The translations under genes and the position numbers were made by a program. Of a stretch of 64,000 nt of DNA, positions 1-9,079 are shown in pieces. Source of the stretch: Paenibacillus sp. An7 (GTDB taxonomy: Bacteria; Bacillota; Bacilli; Paenibacillales; Paenibacillaceae); contig NZ_WTWX01000001.1 of assembly GCF_009870785.1 (NCBI RefSeq), positions 124,001 to 188,000 of the forward strand, read 5' to 3'. Each line of letters starts with the position of its first letter. Positions within the stretch are counted from its first letter, which is position 1. Below the pieces are notes generated by a model. The model was not told the DNA's origin and searched no databases. It was given only the letters and a program-made list of their open reading frames with translations.

Positions 1-2077
1 CTTTCGGATTTGGAGCAATCAGATTTAGATAGCTGTTCAATGGATAATCCATTAGTCCATTCTTCATCCACGCTGTATTACCAAACTCTAGCGTATTGAT
101 GCCTATGAGTTCTACCTTTCCTGATGTGCCGCTCTCTTTTGCACTAAAACGTGCTTCCTCTTTCCGAAAAACTTTAGCTACTGACTCTGCACCTTCCAGT
201 TCTTCAAATGGGGTAAAAGGAGGTTCCGTATACTGCACACGTCTTTGTTCGGTAAATTCACTATTCGCTGAACCCGTCTGAGCTGCTGAAGCCATATTGA
301 CAGGTGGTAGTGCATTGCTTTCCCATTTGGACGTAATTACGATATCTGTTCCTACGGAATACTTAATTTTGCTATCCAGATTATCGTTAATCGTTCGAGC
401 CGCATTTGCGCTGAATATACCTGTTGCGACGGTCATAATTAGAAACACATTGATTGTTAGATACTGTCCGGAAGAGCGGCTAATCTGTACGAGTGAGCTA
501 TAAAGCGGCGGGGACCACCATTTCTTACCTGATACGTAAATGATCCGAATCAGCCAAGGATATACCCGCAGCACAAGGAGTCCTCCGCCGAGAATGAATA
601 ATGCAGGTATTAAAAACACGAGCGGATCCATTTGCAGCAATTCTGAATCCAGTGCCAACCGCTTTAAATCAGCCTGTCTTTTATTGAAATTATAAAGCAA
701 ATACAATGAGATTCCGACTAAAAGGAAATCGATTCCCGCCTTATACCAGAACGGAGTATGAGCAAGCCGGGCACTCTGCTGCTTATGACTGACGATACTT
801 ACTTTTGAAGCAAGAAACGCAGGAATTAATATAAGCAAAATGGCGCCTGTCACAGCAATGACGGCAATTCGATAAGCATCACTTGATAAGCTGATTTCGA
901 GAGCGGAACGCTGAACAAACTCGAGGAACCCGTTAGAAGCTCCAAGTATTTTAGTGAACCATACCCCAAGTATAGGTCCAACAGCCAGTGCGCTGATGCC
1001 TAGAAGTGTACTTTCGAGTACGTAAATACACATGATCTGAAAACGACTGGCACCTCTGCTTCGCAGTACAGCGATTTCCGTCTTCTGCCGATCAATGATA
1101 AGATTCGCGGACATATATATGTAGAATGCCAACATCATCATAACGGGGACATAGAGAGACAACATCATTAAGTCAAGCTTCTTTTGTTTTCCCTCATACG
1201 ATGCTACCGTCTCGGTCGCTGGAATATTTACTTCTTCCACTCCAAGTTTCCCGCGAAAATAACGTTTCACGTCCGTAGCTGCTTTGGTGAACTGTCCTGT
1301 TTTCTCTACCGTTAGCTGTTCGTAGTTCAAGGCAAAACGCCACTCTAGTTCGGTAAGGCGGGCTTTTCCACCTTCGATAAATTCACGCTCAAATTGCTCG
1401 AAAGGAATAAGAAAACCATTCTCTTCGTCTGTTGTCAAATAGGGGAGATAGGGGTCCGCAGCCGGATCCGTTTCAATCAAACCAACAGGAATTACACGGA
1501 ATGTACTACGATCTGCTTCCGGCGATACCATCAACAGTTCATCGCCAAGTCCGCGTTTTACTGACAAAAGAAACTTCTGTGTCACAAGCGCTTCAAATAC
1601 ACCATCTTGCCGGTCCAGCGGCATACGCCCCTCAGTCAGCTTGACCCGTTTTTCCATATCAGATAAAGACTTGAAAATCCCTGTTGTTTTCTGTATCTTC
1701 TTTTCCTGGTCAGAAGCGTCGGCTCCATATACTTTCATCTTATGAGTCTTGCGCTGCTGGTAGGAAGACATCGCCTCGATTCCCGTTCGCTCCGGGATAC
1801 TTGCAGCAAATTGATCAGCACGAGAGATCGCACTAGTCGTCTTCTCATCCATTACAGAAGAAGATACACTTGTACTAATGCGCATAAACCCAGGATATAC
1901 ACCGCTCTGATGCTGGATCTCCTGTAATTCCTTGGTCAATGTCCGCTGCAAAATGGCATCTGAATAGAGCGGCATAGAACTAAACAACGCCACACATATG
2001 GTTAGGCCAAACCACAAATTAAGTTGCAGCCATTTGTTACTTGCCATTTTGCGAAGGATCATCGTCCACAAAGCCAT
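1..2077 (-). CDS. FtsX/MacB-type ABC transporter permease (3' end cut by window edge)
   Basis: A continuous minus-strand reading frame of about 692 codons starts at ATG 2077 behind a GGAGGGGGTG ribosome-binding site and runs off the window start, so the C-terminus is missing. Translation gives an N-terminal transmembrane helix (WLQLNLWFGLTICVALFSS), a large extracytoplasmic domain, then membrane helices around LMMLSLYVPVMMMLAFYIYM and IAVIAVTGAILLILIPAFLA with the FtsX-like stretch VLRSRGASRFQI between them. A second extracytoplasmic region follows another helix pair. This is the layout of large FtsX/MacB permeases that work mechanically from the membrane in export or lipoprotein extraction rather than import. 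It follows an adaptor gene by 40 bp and an ATPase gene, which completes a tripartite unit. Substrate unknown. Confidence 0.88.
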   Translation of the reverse strand, partial: MALWTMILRKMASNKWLQLNLWFGLTICVALFSSMPLYSDAILQRTLTKELQEIQHQSGVYPGFMRISTSVSSSVMDEKTTSAISRADQFAASIPERTGIEAMSSYQQRKTHKMKVYGADASDQEKKIQKTTGIFKSLSDMEKRVKLTEGRMPLDRQDGVFEALVTQKFLLSVKRGLGDELLMVSPEADRSTFRVIPVGLIETDPAADPYLPYLTTDEENGFLIPFEQFEREFIEGGKARLTELEWRFALNYEQLTVEKTGQFTKAATDVKRYFRGKLGVEEVNIPATETVASYEGKQKKLDLMMLSLYVPVMMMLAFYIYMSANLIIDRQKTEIAVLRSRGASRFQIMCIYVLESTLLGISALAVGPILGVWFTKILGASNGFLEFVQRSALEISLSSDAYRIAVIAVTGAILLILIPAFLASKVSIVSHKQQSARLAHTPFWYKAGIDFLLVGISLYLLYNFNKRQADLKRLALDSELLQMDPLVFLIPALFILGGGLLVLRVYPWLIRIIYVSGKKWWSPPLYSSLVQISRSSGQYLTINVFLIMTVATGIFSANAARTINDNLDSKIKYSVGTDIVITSKWESNALPPVNMASAAQTGSANSEFTEQRRVQYTEPPFTPFEELEGAESVAKVFRKEEARFSAKESGTSGKVELIGINTLEFGNTAWMKNGLMDYPLNSYLNLIAPNPK

Positions 2078-2117
2078 ATGATCACCCCCTCCTTCCTGCC
2101 CTGAAAGTAGATAAATT

Positions 2118-3173
2118 TTAATTATTCAAGATAACTTGCTGAGTTTCTTCGAGACCTTTCACAACCTCCACCTGTGTAGGTGTGGTAAGTCCAAGTTCCA
2201 CATCGACTTCTTTCCGCTGGTCACCTTCAGCTACTTGAACATAACTGCGCCCCATGTAAGAGCGAATCGCAGACCTTGGAAGAAGGATTACGTTCTCACG
2301 GCTTTGTAATTTAATTGTGAGTTCCGCGCTGTGACCGATTTTCACATCACTTGGAGCATCTTTCATGCCGATAATGATGGTCACTGAATTACGCTCCGAC
2401 TTTGCTTCATCCGTCGTCTGAGGCGCTTCTGCAGGGGATTGTAACACCGTACCCTCATAATCCTTACCTTTGTATTTTAAACCTACCGGCATTCCAGTTT
2501 GGACTGATAGTAAATCTTTGGAATCAGAAGCGGTATAAATAAGCTTCATATCGGAAGGATCAGCAACCGAAATTATGGTTTGATAAGCGCTTACAATATC
2601 GCCTGTGTTTAATGTTTCCGTAAAGGTAACAATTCCGGAGATCGGAGCATAAATTCTTGCTGAGGACAGTTTCTTCTCCATATTGTCCAGCTGCAATTCC
2701 TCTCGCTCCATATCAATTTCACGCAGTCGAAGTTCTGTTTTAACAAGACCGGATTGCTGAGCCTCTTTGTACAATAATCTCGCACGCTCAACGTTCAATT
2801 TCTGTAAACGGATTTGAAGATCGAGATCGTCTGTTTCCAGCTCCGCCAGTAATTCCCCGGCCTTTACCTCTTCTCCAACTTTCGCCTTCATAGACTTTAG
2901 ACGTCCTCCGTTCTCTTTAAAGAACAGCGTCGCTGAGCTTGCAGAAACAAAATTGGCCGTACCTCTTAAAGAAGTCTCGATATTGCCACGGGTCGCCTCC
3001 ACAATATCAAGTTCTTCCTCGGCAGGCTGAACAAGCGGCGGCTGAAGACTTTCGTCTTCAACTGGAAGAAGAGAACAGCCTGTAAGAGTTAGCATTGCAG
3101 CGAGAAGAATGCTTACCTTTACATTTGGTTTTCTTTTATTCGTACGATGATGCTTATATCGATTAGGGTACAA
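2118..3173 (-). CDS. HlyD/MacA-like adaptor lipoprotein of the ABC export unit
   Basis: Membrane-fusion/adaptor protein expected to sit outside the membrane and couple to the neighbouring FtsX permease. It has a lipobox (LAAMLTLTGC), a barrel-sandwich half motif (GGRLKSMKAKVGEEVKAGEL), a short coiled coil (LDLQIRLQKLNVERARLLY), the second half motif (ISGIVTFTETLNTGDIVSAY) and a C-terminal beta domain. The longest frame starts at 3209, but the ribosome-binding site GGAGG lies at the end of the ATPase gene and is well spaced (9 nt) only for the TTG at 3173; an ATG at 3182 abuts the GGAGG. I therefore chose TTG 3173, an 11-nt overlap with the ATPase. This supports translational coupling. Function by family; substrate not deducible. 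Confidence 0.85.
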   Translation of the reverse strand: MYPNRYKHHRTNKRKPNVKVSILLAAMLTLTGCSLLPVEDESLQPPLVQPAEEELDIVEATRGNIETSLRGTANFVSASSATLFFKENGGRLKSMKAKVGEEVKAGELLAELETDDLDLQIRLQKLNVERARLLYKEAQQSGLVKTELRLREIDMEREELQLDNMEKKLSSARIYAPISGIVTFTETLNTGDIVSAYQTIISVADPSDMKLIYTASDSKDLLSVQTGMPVGLKYKGKDYEGTVLQSPAEAPQTTDEAKSERNSVTIIIGMKDAPSDVKIGHSAELTIKLQSRENVILLPRSAIRSYMGRSYVQVAEGDQRKEVDVELGLTTPTQVEVVKGLEETQQVILNN

Positions 3174-3870
3174 TTTTGCCATCCTCCAATGCAATAACAT
3201 AGTCAGCAAGCTCCATGATCCCCGGATCGTGTGTTGTTAGGACAATCGTCATTCCTGAATCTTGCACTAGATCCCGAAATACACGCATCACCTGCAGACC
3301 CATCTTGCTGTCCAGCTCAGCCGTAGGTTCATCAGCAATTAGAATGGCAGGCTCATGTGCGATCGCTCTTGCGATCGCCACGCGCTGCTGCTCACCGCCC
3401 GATAATTCCATAGGACGATGTTTCATTCTATCCTTCATACCCACTCGCTCAAGTGCTCGTTCTGCAGCTTCTTGATTTCCTTTAACAGACTCGCCTGCAA
3501 TGCGAAGACCAAATTCAACATTTTCGTATGCTGACATAAGTGGGATCAGCCCAAACGATTGAAAGACGAGTCCAATTTCTTTACGGCGAAGCTTGCTTCT
3601 TTCTGCTTCCGACAGCCCCGTAATTTGTTGTCCCTGCAGAATAACTTTTCCTTCTGTCGGTTCATCTAGAGCAGCAAGAATATTAAGAAGCGTAGTTTTC
3701 CCTGAGCCTGATCTTCCTTGCAGTGCCACCATGCTGTGGGCGGGCACAGTTAGATGAATATTATCTAGTGCAGTGACCATCGTATTCCCTCGCCCAAACC
3801 TTCGGTATACACCGACAGCCTCAAGAATCGAATCACCGTATGTCTTCCTATCCTGCTCAGTATATGGCAT
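3163..3870 (-). CDS. ABC transporter ATP-binding protein (LolD/MacB class)
   Basis: ATPase that powers the adjacent FtsX-type permease. Visible motifs are Walker A GRSGSGKTT, Q-loop LVFQSFGLIP, signature LSGGEQQRVAIARA, Walker B ILIADEPTAELD and the switch histidine in LTTHDP. Length (about 235 aa) and the sequence around the signature fit the LolD/MacB/FtsE class of ATPases that pair with FtsX-fold permeases. A longer frame starts at 3912, but ATG 3870 is preceded by AGAGGGGG at 6 nt and is the better start. It begins 20 bp after the GH43 stop and overlaps the adaptor start, so GH43, ATPase, adaptor and permease may share a transcript. The pairing of a glycosidase with an exporter may be coincidental. 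Confidence 0.93.
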   Translation of the reverse strand: MPYTEQDRKTYGDSILEAVGVYRRFGRGNTMVTALDNIHLTVPAHSMVALQGRSGSGKTTLLNILAALDEPTEGKVILQGQQITGLSEAERSKLRRKEIGLVFQSFGLIPLMSAYENVEFGLRIAGESVKGNQEAAERALERVGMKDRMKHRPMELSGGEQQRVAIARAIAHEPAILIADEPTAELDSKMGLQVMRVFRDLVQDSGMTIVLTTHDPGIMELADYVIALEDGKIVP

Positions 3871-3889
3871 GCGGCACCCCCTCTTTAGA

Positions 3890-5368
3890 CTAACGAATGA
3901 ATTGCCATGCACCTAATTGGAACAGTTCTTTCTCTGATTCCCCTCTAAAAACAAAATAAATATCATGAATTCCTTCTACATTTGAAATTTCTGTGCTGAT
4001 TACCTGCCACCGCTCCACGTCTTCTGTATGTGGTACGACAAGGGTTCCTAACAGCTCACCGTTTGGATGATCCATCCGAATTTCAATTTCGCCTGCATTT
4101 GTTCCAACAACCCAAGCCTGGATTGAGGAAGCACCTTCGGAAAAATCTGCATTCGCTGCTGCGATCCAATCACCATCATGTATATTTGAAATGACAAGTT
4201 TATCGGAATGTTCGTCTTCATCTACCACAGTAATAGGACGGACTTTTATTCCAGCATTCCATGCCATAGTTACCGCATCAATAATATGAAATGGATTTAG
4301 CGTTTTAATTGGGTCCACACCCTTTAAATCTGCCGTGATCTCTTTTATATCCCCATTTTCGGTAAACTCGACTTGATTAAGATGTGTGGAACGGTATCCT
4401 TTAGGAACACCCATTGCAGCTGATAGAGTCTGAGCATGATAAGCGATATACCATGTTTCTTGAAGTGAGAAGATGGCATGATGATTATTACCGCCTACAC
4501 CAAAAAAATGACCTGGATTTTTCAGAATCGTATTTTGATAAGTCCAAGGCCCCATCGGATGATCACTCGTCATATAAGCAATCTCTCCCGCCGGTGGACT
4601 ACCTTCAGGACGTTCTCCAGGATAAAAATTTGAACAATATGTGTAATAGTACACCCCATTATATTTATGGATGCCCGCAGACTCGAACATGAACGGAGCT
4701 TCTATTACTTTCGCTTCGCCAACAACGCTGATCATATCATCACCAAGCTGAATAACTCGGGCGGTATTTGGCATCTCCGATTTTCCTTCGGGGATCCCTC
4801 CTCCATAATACAGGTACCCTGTTCCATCTTCATCGACCAGAACAGCAGGATCAAATAACCAGGTCACACCTGTAGCTGCCGGCATTCCCCGTGATATAAG
4901 CGGCTTGCCGATAGGGTCCACCCAAGGCCCAGTCGGGCTGTCACTTGTTAACACTCCAATTCCGCTTGCATTATTAGCAAAGTATAAGAAAAATTCATCT
5001 TTTCCGTTGCGCTTTTTATGAGCAGCAGCGGGTGCCCAGGATTGTGTCGCCCATTTTGCAGCACCTTCTGCACCTGCCGCCTTAATTGCGCCGTGATCTG
5101 TCCAATTAATCAGATCTTCAGAAGAAATTACAGAAAGGGTATTGATTGTCCCATACGTATTCTCTTTTACATTCCCTTCCGTATCATGCTCCAGTACATC
5201 GTGAGTATTGTATAAATACACCCGTTCCTTATACACCAGTGCGTAGGGATCTGCACCAAATTTATGGGATACGACGGGGTTACCATTCCGAGGCAGCTTG
5301 CCAACCGCCTTCGCCTGTGCGTTATGACTGAACTTTACTTCATCACTTGTGTTCATTGTTTTCTTCAT
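3890..5368 (-). CDS. GH43 arabinoxylan arabinofuranohydrolase-like glycosidase, no signal peptide
   Basis: Inverting glycoside hydrolase expected to remove arabinofuranosyl side groups from xylan or arabinan oligosaccharides. The five-bladed propeller starts with GADPYALVYKERVYLYNTHD (base Asp about residue 40), has the FDPAVLVDEDGTGYLYYGGG blade (Asp about 173) and an APFMFESAGIHK segment with the acid glutamate near 223-229. The C-terminal ~130 residues form a CBM6-like beta-sandwich (ISNIHDGDWIAAANADFSEG). Overall it closely resembles B. subtilis XynD. Unlike XynD it has no signal peptide, so it probably acts in the cytoplasm on imported oligosaccharides. ATG 5368 directly abuts GAGGAG; the in-frame ATG at 5356 is 12 nt away, so the exact start is uncertain. 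Confidence 0.88.
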   Translation of the reverse strand: MKKTMNTSDEVKFSHNAQAKAVGKLPRNGNPVVSHKFGADPYALVYKERVYLYNTHDVLEHDTEGNVKENTYGTINTLSVISSEDLINWTDHGAIKAAGAEGAAKWATQSWAPAAAHKKRNGKDEFFLYFANNASGIGVLTSDSPTGPWVDPIGKPLISRGMPAATGVTWLFDPAVLVDEDGTGYLYYGGGIPEGKSEMPNTARVIQLGDDMISVVGEAKVIEAPFMFESAGIHKYNGVYYYTYCSNFYPGERPEGSPPAGEIAYMTSDHPMGPWTYQNTILKNPGHFFGVGGNNHHAIFSLQETWYIAYHAQTLSAAMGVPKGYRSTHLNQVEFTENGDIKEITADLKGVDPIKTLNPFHIIDAVTMAWNAGIKVRPITVVDEDEHSDKLVISNIHDGDWIAAANADFSEGASSIQAWVVGTNAGEIEIRMDHPNGELLGTLVVPHTEDVERWQVISTEISNVEGIHDIYFVFRGESEKELFQLGAWQFIR

Positions 5369-5455
5369 CTCCTCGTTAAGTAATCATACTCTCAGATTGC
5401 GATCTCCAGATCATGTACAATCGGATTGCAACTTCCTGTTTAGTCTCTCTAAAAA

Positions 5456-5469
5456 GTGTATCGCTTACA
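5456..5469 (-). promoter_or_regulatory. cre-like half site upstream of GH43
   Basis: On the gene strand this reads TGTAAGCGATACAC, a good left half of the CcpA catabolite-responsive element (consensus TGWAANCGNTNWCA) with a poor right half. It lies about 90 bp upstream of the GH43 start. Weak alone; listed because similar motifs precede other pectin genes here. Confidence 0.3.
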
Positions 5470-5533
5470 TTTAAGGGCAACAACCTGCCGAATCGTATAT
5501 CCAGTACCTGTCTATTTCTAGTCCTAACACACA

Positions 5534-5577
5534 GGCAAAAAAGCCTGCAGCATCTGATAACTGAACTGCAGACTTTC
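5534..5577 (-). terminator. Intrinsic terminator after the YesN-like regulator
   Basis: On the minus strand, stem AAAGTCTGCAG / CTGCAGGCTTT (one G-T pair, 15-nt loop) runs straight into TTTT. It separates the two-component operon from the downstream GH43 gene. Confidence 0.8.
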
Positions 5578-5596
5578 TTAAGGGGATCGCACCTTT

Positions 5597-7243
5597 TTAA
5601 CTATTACGGCCAACCGCCGACTCTTTATACAAACTGTCACGATACTCTTGCGGCGTTATGCCGGTCATCTTTTTGAAAAATCGTGTGAATGAATGGGCTG
5701 CTTCGTAACCCACGGATAAAGAAACATCCCGCACTTTTAATTCGTGATTACGAAGTAACTCCTTTGCTTTTCGAGTTCTACATTTATCGATATACTCTGA
5801 TAGATTGATGCCATATTCTTGTTTGAAGAATCTAGACAGATAAGATGGGTTGAAGAAATGAAGCTCTGCTAACCGTACTAATGAAAGATCCTCGTTCAAA
5901 TTATCCTCAATATATTGACAGATATGTTCGATAACCTGAGTAGCACGATCTCGTTCGTCTTTATTTTTATATTGAAAAATCAATTCCGCAATCTTCTTGA
6001 GGTATGAGAATCCTTCTTTCATCGTGGCATGTCCATCGAGCTGCATCAATTTATTAATGTTACCCATATGACGGTGCATTCCCATCCGATTGATATGCGA
6101 AAATAAAACAAGAGCGGCTGCGTAATATCCCTCAATCGCTTTATGAACTGAGCTGCTTGTCTGCAGCAAAGTAACTGACAATTCGTCTAGTTCATCCATG
6201 AACTCCGCCGCTTTTCCACTTTCCAAATGTGCCTCCAATCGTTCAATTCGGTGACTTATATAAGTAACATCCTTTAGAACAAGTGTATCGGATGTTTCGG
6301 CTCGATCTACTAAGATCATAGAAATCCCATTTCCAATCTTGAGCTGTTGCAATTGACGAAGTCTCTCATATTGGGATGTTATTTGTGTCCAATCGCACGC
6401 CTTGCCGCTTAGCGTAAAATTGAGTGTTAAGCTCAGTGAAGACTGACACGCTTCTTGAATGAGCTCAAGTGTTCCCTCCATAAAGCGAATGAGATGAAAA
6501 GAATCTTTTTCCTCATTACTGGGTTGAAGCAACCATAATAGGTCCCCTTGCTTATCTATCGTTCCTATACTGATGCTTTTCTCGGACATAAAGGAATCCC
6601 AGATCATTCTAACCGACGTGAGAAGTCTGCTCTTTTCTAAGTAACCAGTTCCTTCCTCAAAAAACAATCGACCAAGCGCTAATATAACAGGAGCTCTGGG
6701 ATCTAAAGCAATCCCAAGTTCTTCAAAATCTTGGGCTAGAATATCTGTACGATCCATGACGACGTGACTTTCTGTTAGCAGCTGTCTAATATAGTCCCCC
6801 TGCGCCATAATCTGAAGAGTACCCATTTGTTCCTGGGATTTTTCAATTAATTGACGGGTTTGAATATCCTGGTCCAGTTCCTGGACGACTTCAAGTATCG
6901 TCTGTGTTACCTTTTCATACCCTTCTGTTTTTAATAAATATCGTGCATTGGGCAGCTGAATCGCTTGATACGCATAATCGAATTCACTAAAACCGGTCAA
7001 GAAGACAATTTTGCATCTTGGCCAGTGTGTTTGAATTTCTTGACTCAAATCTAAACCGCTCATTCCGGGCATACGAATGTCCGTAAGCACAATATCAATC
7101 CGACTTCTGGACATCCACTTAAGAGCTTCTTTAGCGGAATATGCTTTGTAAATATCAAGCATTTCTGGCTTGAATCGCTTGAGTACTTCATATAATCCGT
7201 CTGTAATAATCTCTTCATCGTCCACAATTAAGAGCCTATACAA
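5597..7243 (-). CDS. YesN-like response regulator, REC + AraC-type DNA-binding domain
   Basis: Cytoplasmic regulator that receives phosphate from the adjacent YesM-like kinase and activates sugar-uptake or polysaccharide genes. An N-terminal receiver domain shows the acidic pocket (LLIVDDEE), phospho-acceptor Asp55 (VLTDIRMPG) and a conserved Lys in LLKTEG. A long middle linker domain of about 300 residues follows, then two helix-turn-helix units of AraC/XylS type (LSLVRLAELHFFNPSYLSRF and VRDVSLSVGYEAAHSFTRFF) ending in ITPQEYR. At 548 aa it is typical of the long YesN-type regulators of Paenibacillus. The start is TTG 7243 behind GGAGGAGATCAC, overlapping the kinase gene by 16 nt. Confidence 0.93.
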   Translation of the reverse strand: MYRLLIVDDEEIITDGLYEVLKRFKPEMLDIYKAYSAKEALKWMSRSRIDIVLTDIRMPGMSGLDLSQEIQTHWPRCKIVFLTGFSEFDYAYQAIQLPNARYLLKTEGYEKVTQTILEVVQELDQDIQTRQLIEKSQEQMGTLQIMAQGDYIRQLLTESHVVMDRTDILAQDFEELGIALDPRAPVILALGRLFFEEGTGYLEKSRLLTSVRMIWDSFMSEKSISIGTIDKQGDLLWLLQPSNEEKDSFHLIRFMEGTLELIQEACQSSLSLTLNFTLSGKACDWTQITSQYERLRQLQQLKIGNGISMILVDRAETSDTLVLKDVTYISHRIERLEAHLESGKAAEFMDELDELSVTLLQTSSSVHKAIEGYYAAALVLFSHINRMGMHRHMGNINKLMQLDGHATMKEGFSYLKKIAELIFQYKNKDERDRATQVIEHICQYIEDNLNEDLSLVRLAELHFFNPSYLSRFFKQEYGINLSEYIDKCRTRKAKELLRNHELKVRDVSLSVGYEAAHSFTRFFKKMTGITPQEYRDSLYKESAVGRNS

Positions 7244-8979
7244 GTGATCTCCTCCTCTGTCTTGATTCGTATAAGCACTTCAAGGCCATTCAGCTTGCTT
7301 TTTGCTAGAAATAATCCACTTCCTTCGCCAAACGTAAGTACAAGACGCCGATGAATATTCATCATTCCTGTGATTTCATAAGAGTCGGCTGTATGATGAA
7401 GATGTTCACGAAGTGATTCAATTTCCGAATCCGTTATTGCATTTCCATTATCTTCAATGCGGATTAATATTTCATCTGGGTTCTTCTCGAAAGCAACATG
7501 AAGAATTCCGTCCTCTTCCATTTTCTCAAGACTGTGTTCATAGGCATTTTCGATAATCGGTTGGACGATCAAACGTGGTACCCGTATACTTTCCATTTCT
7601 TCTGGCAGCTCATCAAAAAAGACGGTAATACGTCTTGAGAATCGTAAATTTTGGATTTCAGTGTACGTACGCGAATGTTTTATTTCCTCTGACAACGCAA
7701 CAAAGTCCTCTCCGTTACGAGTAATAAAGCGGAAGTATTCCCCCAGCATATTTGTGAATTTCTCAATCCGATCTGCATCCCCCATTCTTGAGAGTGTATT
7801 CAAAATAAAGAAACTGTTATATAGAAAATGCGGATTAATTTGAGATTGCAGCTGTTTCAGCTCTGCTTTTTGCATCATCATTTTTTGTTTGAAATCCTGA
7901 TCGATGAGGGTTTGCAGTTTACTTAGCATATGATTAAAACGAGTATATAAATAACCAAACTCATCTTTACGTTCATGGTCGATGGGGCTGTCTAAAGAGC
8001 CTCCTTCCATACGCTTAAACCCTTGAATAAGTTTTAACAACGGTTGATGAATAATTCGGTATGAAGAGTAAGAAAAAACGACGATAGCAAGCAGAGATGT
8101 CATGATGAAGATCCATGCCCATTTAGAAAATGTACTCAGCGGCCGCTTTACTGTTTCTTCAGGCAAATACATAGCTACAGACAGTCCTGTTGCTTCCGAA
8201 TACACTTTATTCATTTGAAACTTTTTGTTTTTTAGCTTCATTACAACGGCATTATTATTTGAAGGGGAATTTCTTATAAAATCTTGAATGGCTAAATCCG
8301 CGTCCTTATCCGTGCTGAGCACGAACCCAGCTGATTCTGACAATAACAATGAACCGCTTTCCGGATATAGGTTTACTTGTTCCAAGGACTTTAGCAGCTT
8401 CTCTATATCAAGCTCAATTTGAATTGTAAAAAGCGGTTCAGCTCCTTTTCTTCCGCTTTCTTTAGAACCATTAAGATACAGGGAATTATTCCATTTAATT
8501 AATCGATGGTCATTTTCTTTAGCGCCGGAACGAAAGAAATAATACTGAACGATATCAAAATCCTGAATGGCTCCAGCCGTAGATAATGTCTTGTTGATCG
8601 ATGGAATGTGAATATAAATGTCTTTAATATAGGGACTGCTGTTCTGAACAGAAGTCATTCGTTGAATCAATCTGCTTAATTCTGATCTTCGATCGGCATT
8701 ATCAATGAAATCCCATGTTACAGAGAGTGTATTAAGCCCGCTATCTTCCACCAAATCGAACAACTGAAGCTCAATCCATTCTACTTCCCGATCAAGGGTA
8801 CCTAAGTAATAATTCAATTGCTTGGAAGTCGCTCTTGATATGTCCTCGCTTGCATTTTTATAACTCCACTGATAGAGATACAATCCCAATAAAATAATTG
8901 GAATAACAACGAAGAGGTACGTAAACACCAGACGTACAAATATTGAATTACGTAGGGAAACAGCGGGAAATTTAAACAA
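7228..8979 (-). CDS. YesM-like sensor histidine kinase
   Basis: Membrane sensor kinase of the HPK7/LytS-like His_kinase (PF06580) type. TM1 spans about residues 14-35, an extracytoplasmic sensor of dCache type about 36-285 and TM2 about 287-306. A HAMP domain (HQPLLKLIQGFKRMEGGSLD) follows, then the phospho-acceptor motif SQINPHFLYNS with His384, and a HATPase domain with N-box PIIENAYEHS and G-box IEDNG. The start is TTG 8979 behind GGAGGCATTTGT. It sits 100 bp after a lipoprotein binding protein gene and is coupled to the regulator. YesM/YesN systems in Bacillales usually sense plant-sugar availability, often through a partner binding protein; the ligand here is unknown. Confidence 0.93.
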   Translation of the reverse strand: MFKFPAVSLRNSIFVRLVFTYLFVVIPIILLGLYLYQWSYKNASEDISRATSKQLNYYLGTLDREVEWIELQLFDLVEDSGLNTLSVTWDFIDNADRRSELSRLIQRMTSVQNSSPYIKDIYIHIPSINKTLSTAGAIQDFDIVQYYFFRSGAKENDHRLIKWNNSLYLNGSKESGRKGAEPLFTIQIELDIEKLLKSLEQVNLYPESGSLLLSESAGFVLSTDKDADLAIQDFIRNSPSNNNAVVMKLKNKKFQMNKVYSEATGLSVAMYLPEETVKRPLSTFSKWAWIFIMTSLLAIVVFSYSSYRIIHQPLLKLIQGFKRMEGGSLDSPIDHERKDEFGYLYTRFNHMLSKLQTLIDQDFKQKMMMQKAELKQLQSQINPHFLYNSFFILNTLSRMGDADRIEKFTNMLGEYFRFITRNGEDFVALSEEIKHSRTYTEIQNLRFSRRITVFFDELPEEMESIRVPRLIVQPIIENAYEHSLEKMEEDGILHVAFEKNPDEILIRIEDNGNAITDSEIESLREHLHHTADSYEITGMMNIHRRLVLTFGEGSGLFLAKSKLNGLEVLIRIKTEEEITCIGS

Positions 8980-9079
8980 ACAAATGCCTCCGATACTGCA
9001 AGATGATAATATACCTATTCTAATAAGAAGACATCTTATTTTCTCAGTTACATCCTCTTCCTTTTTAAGTAGGAGAACG

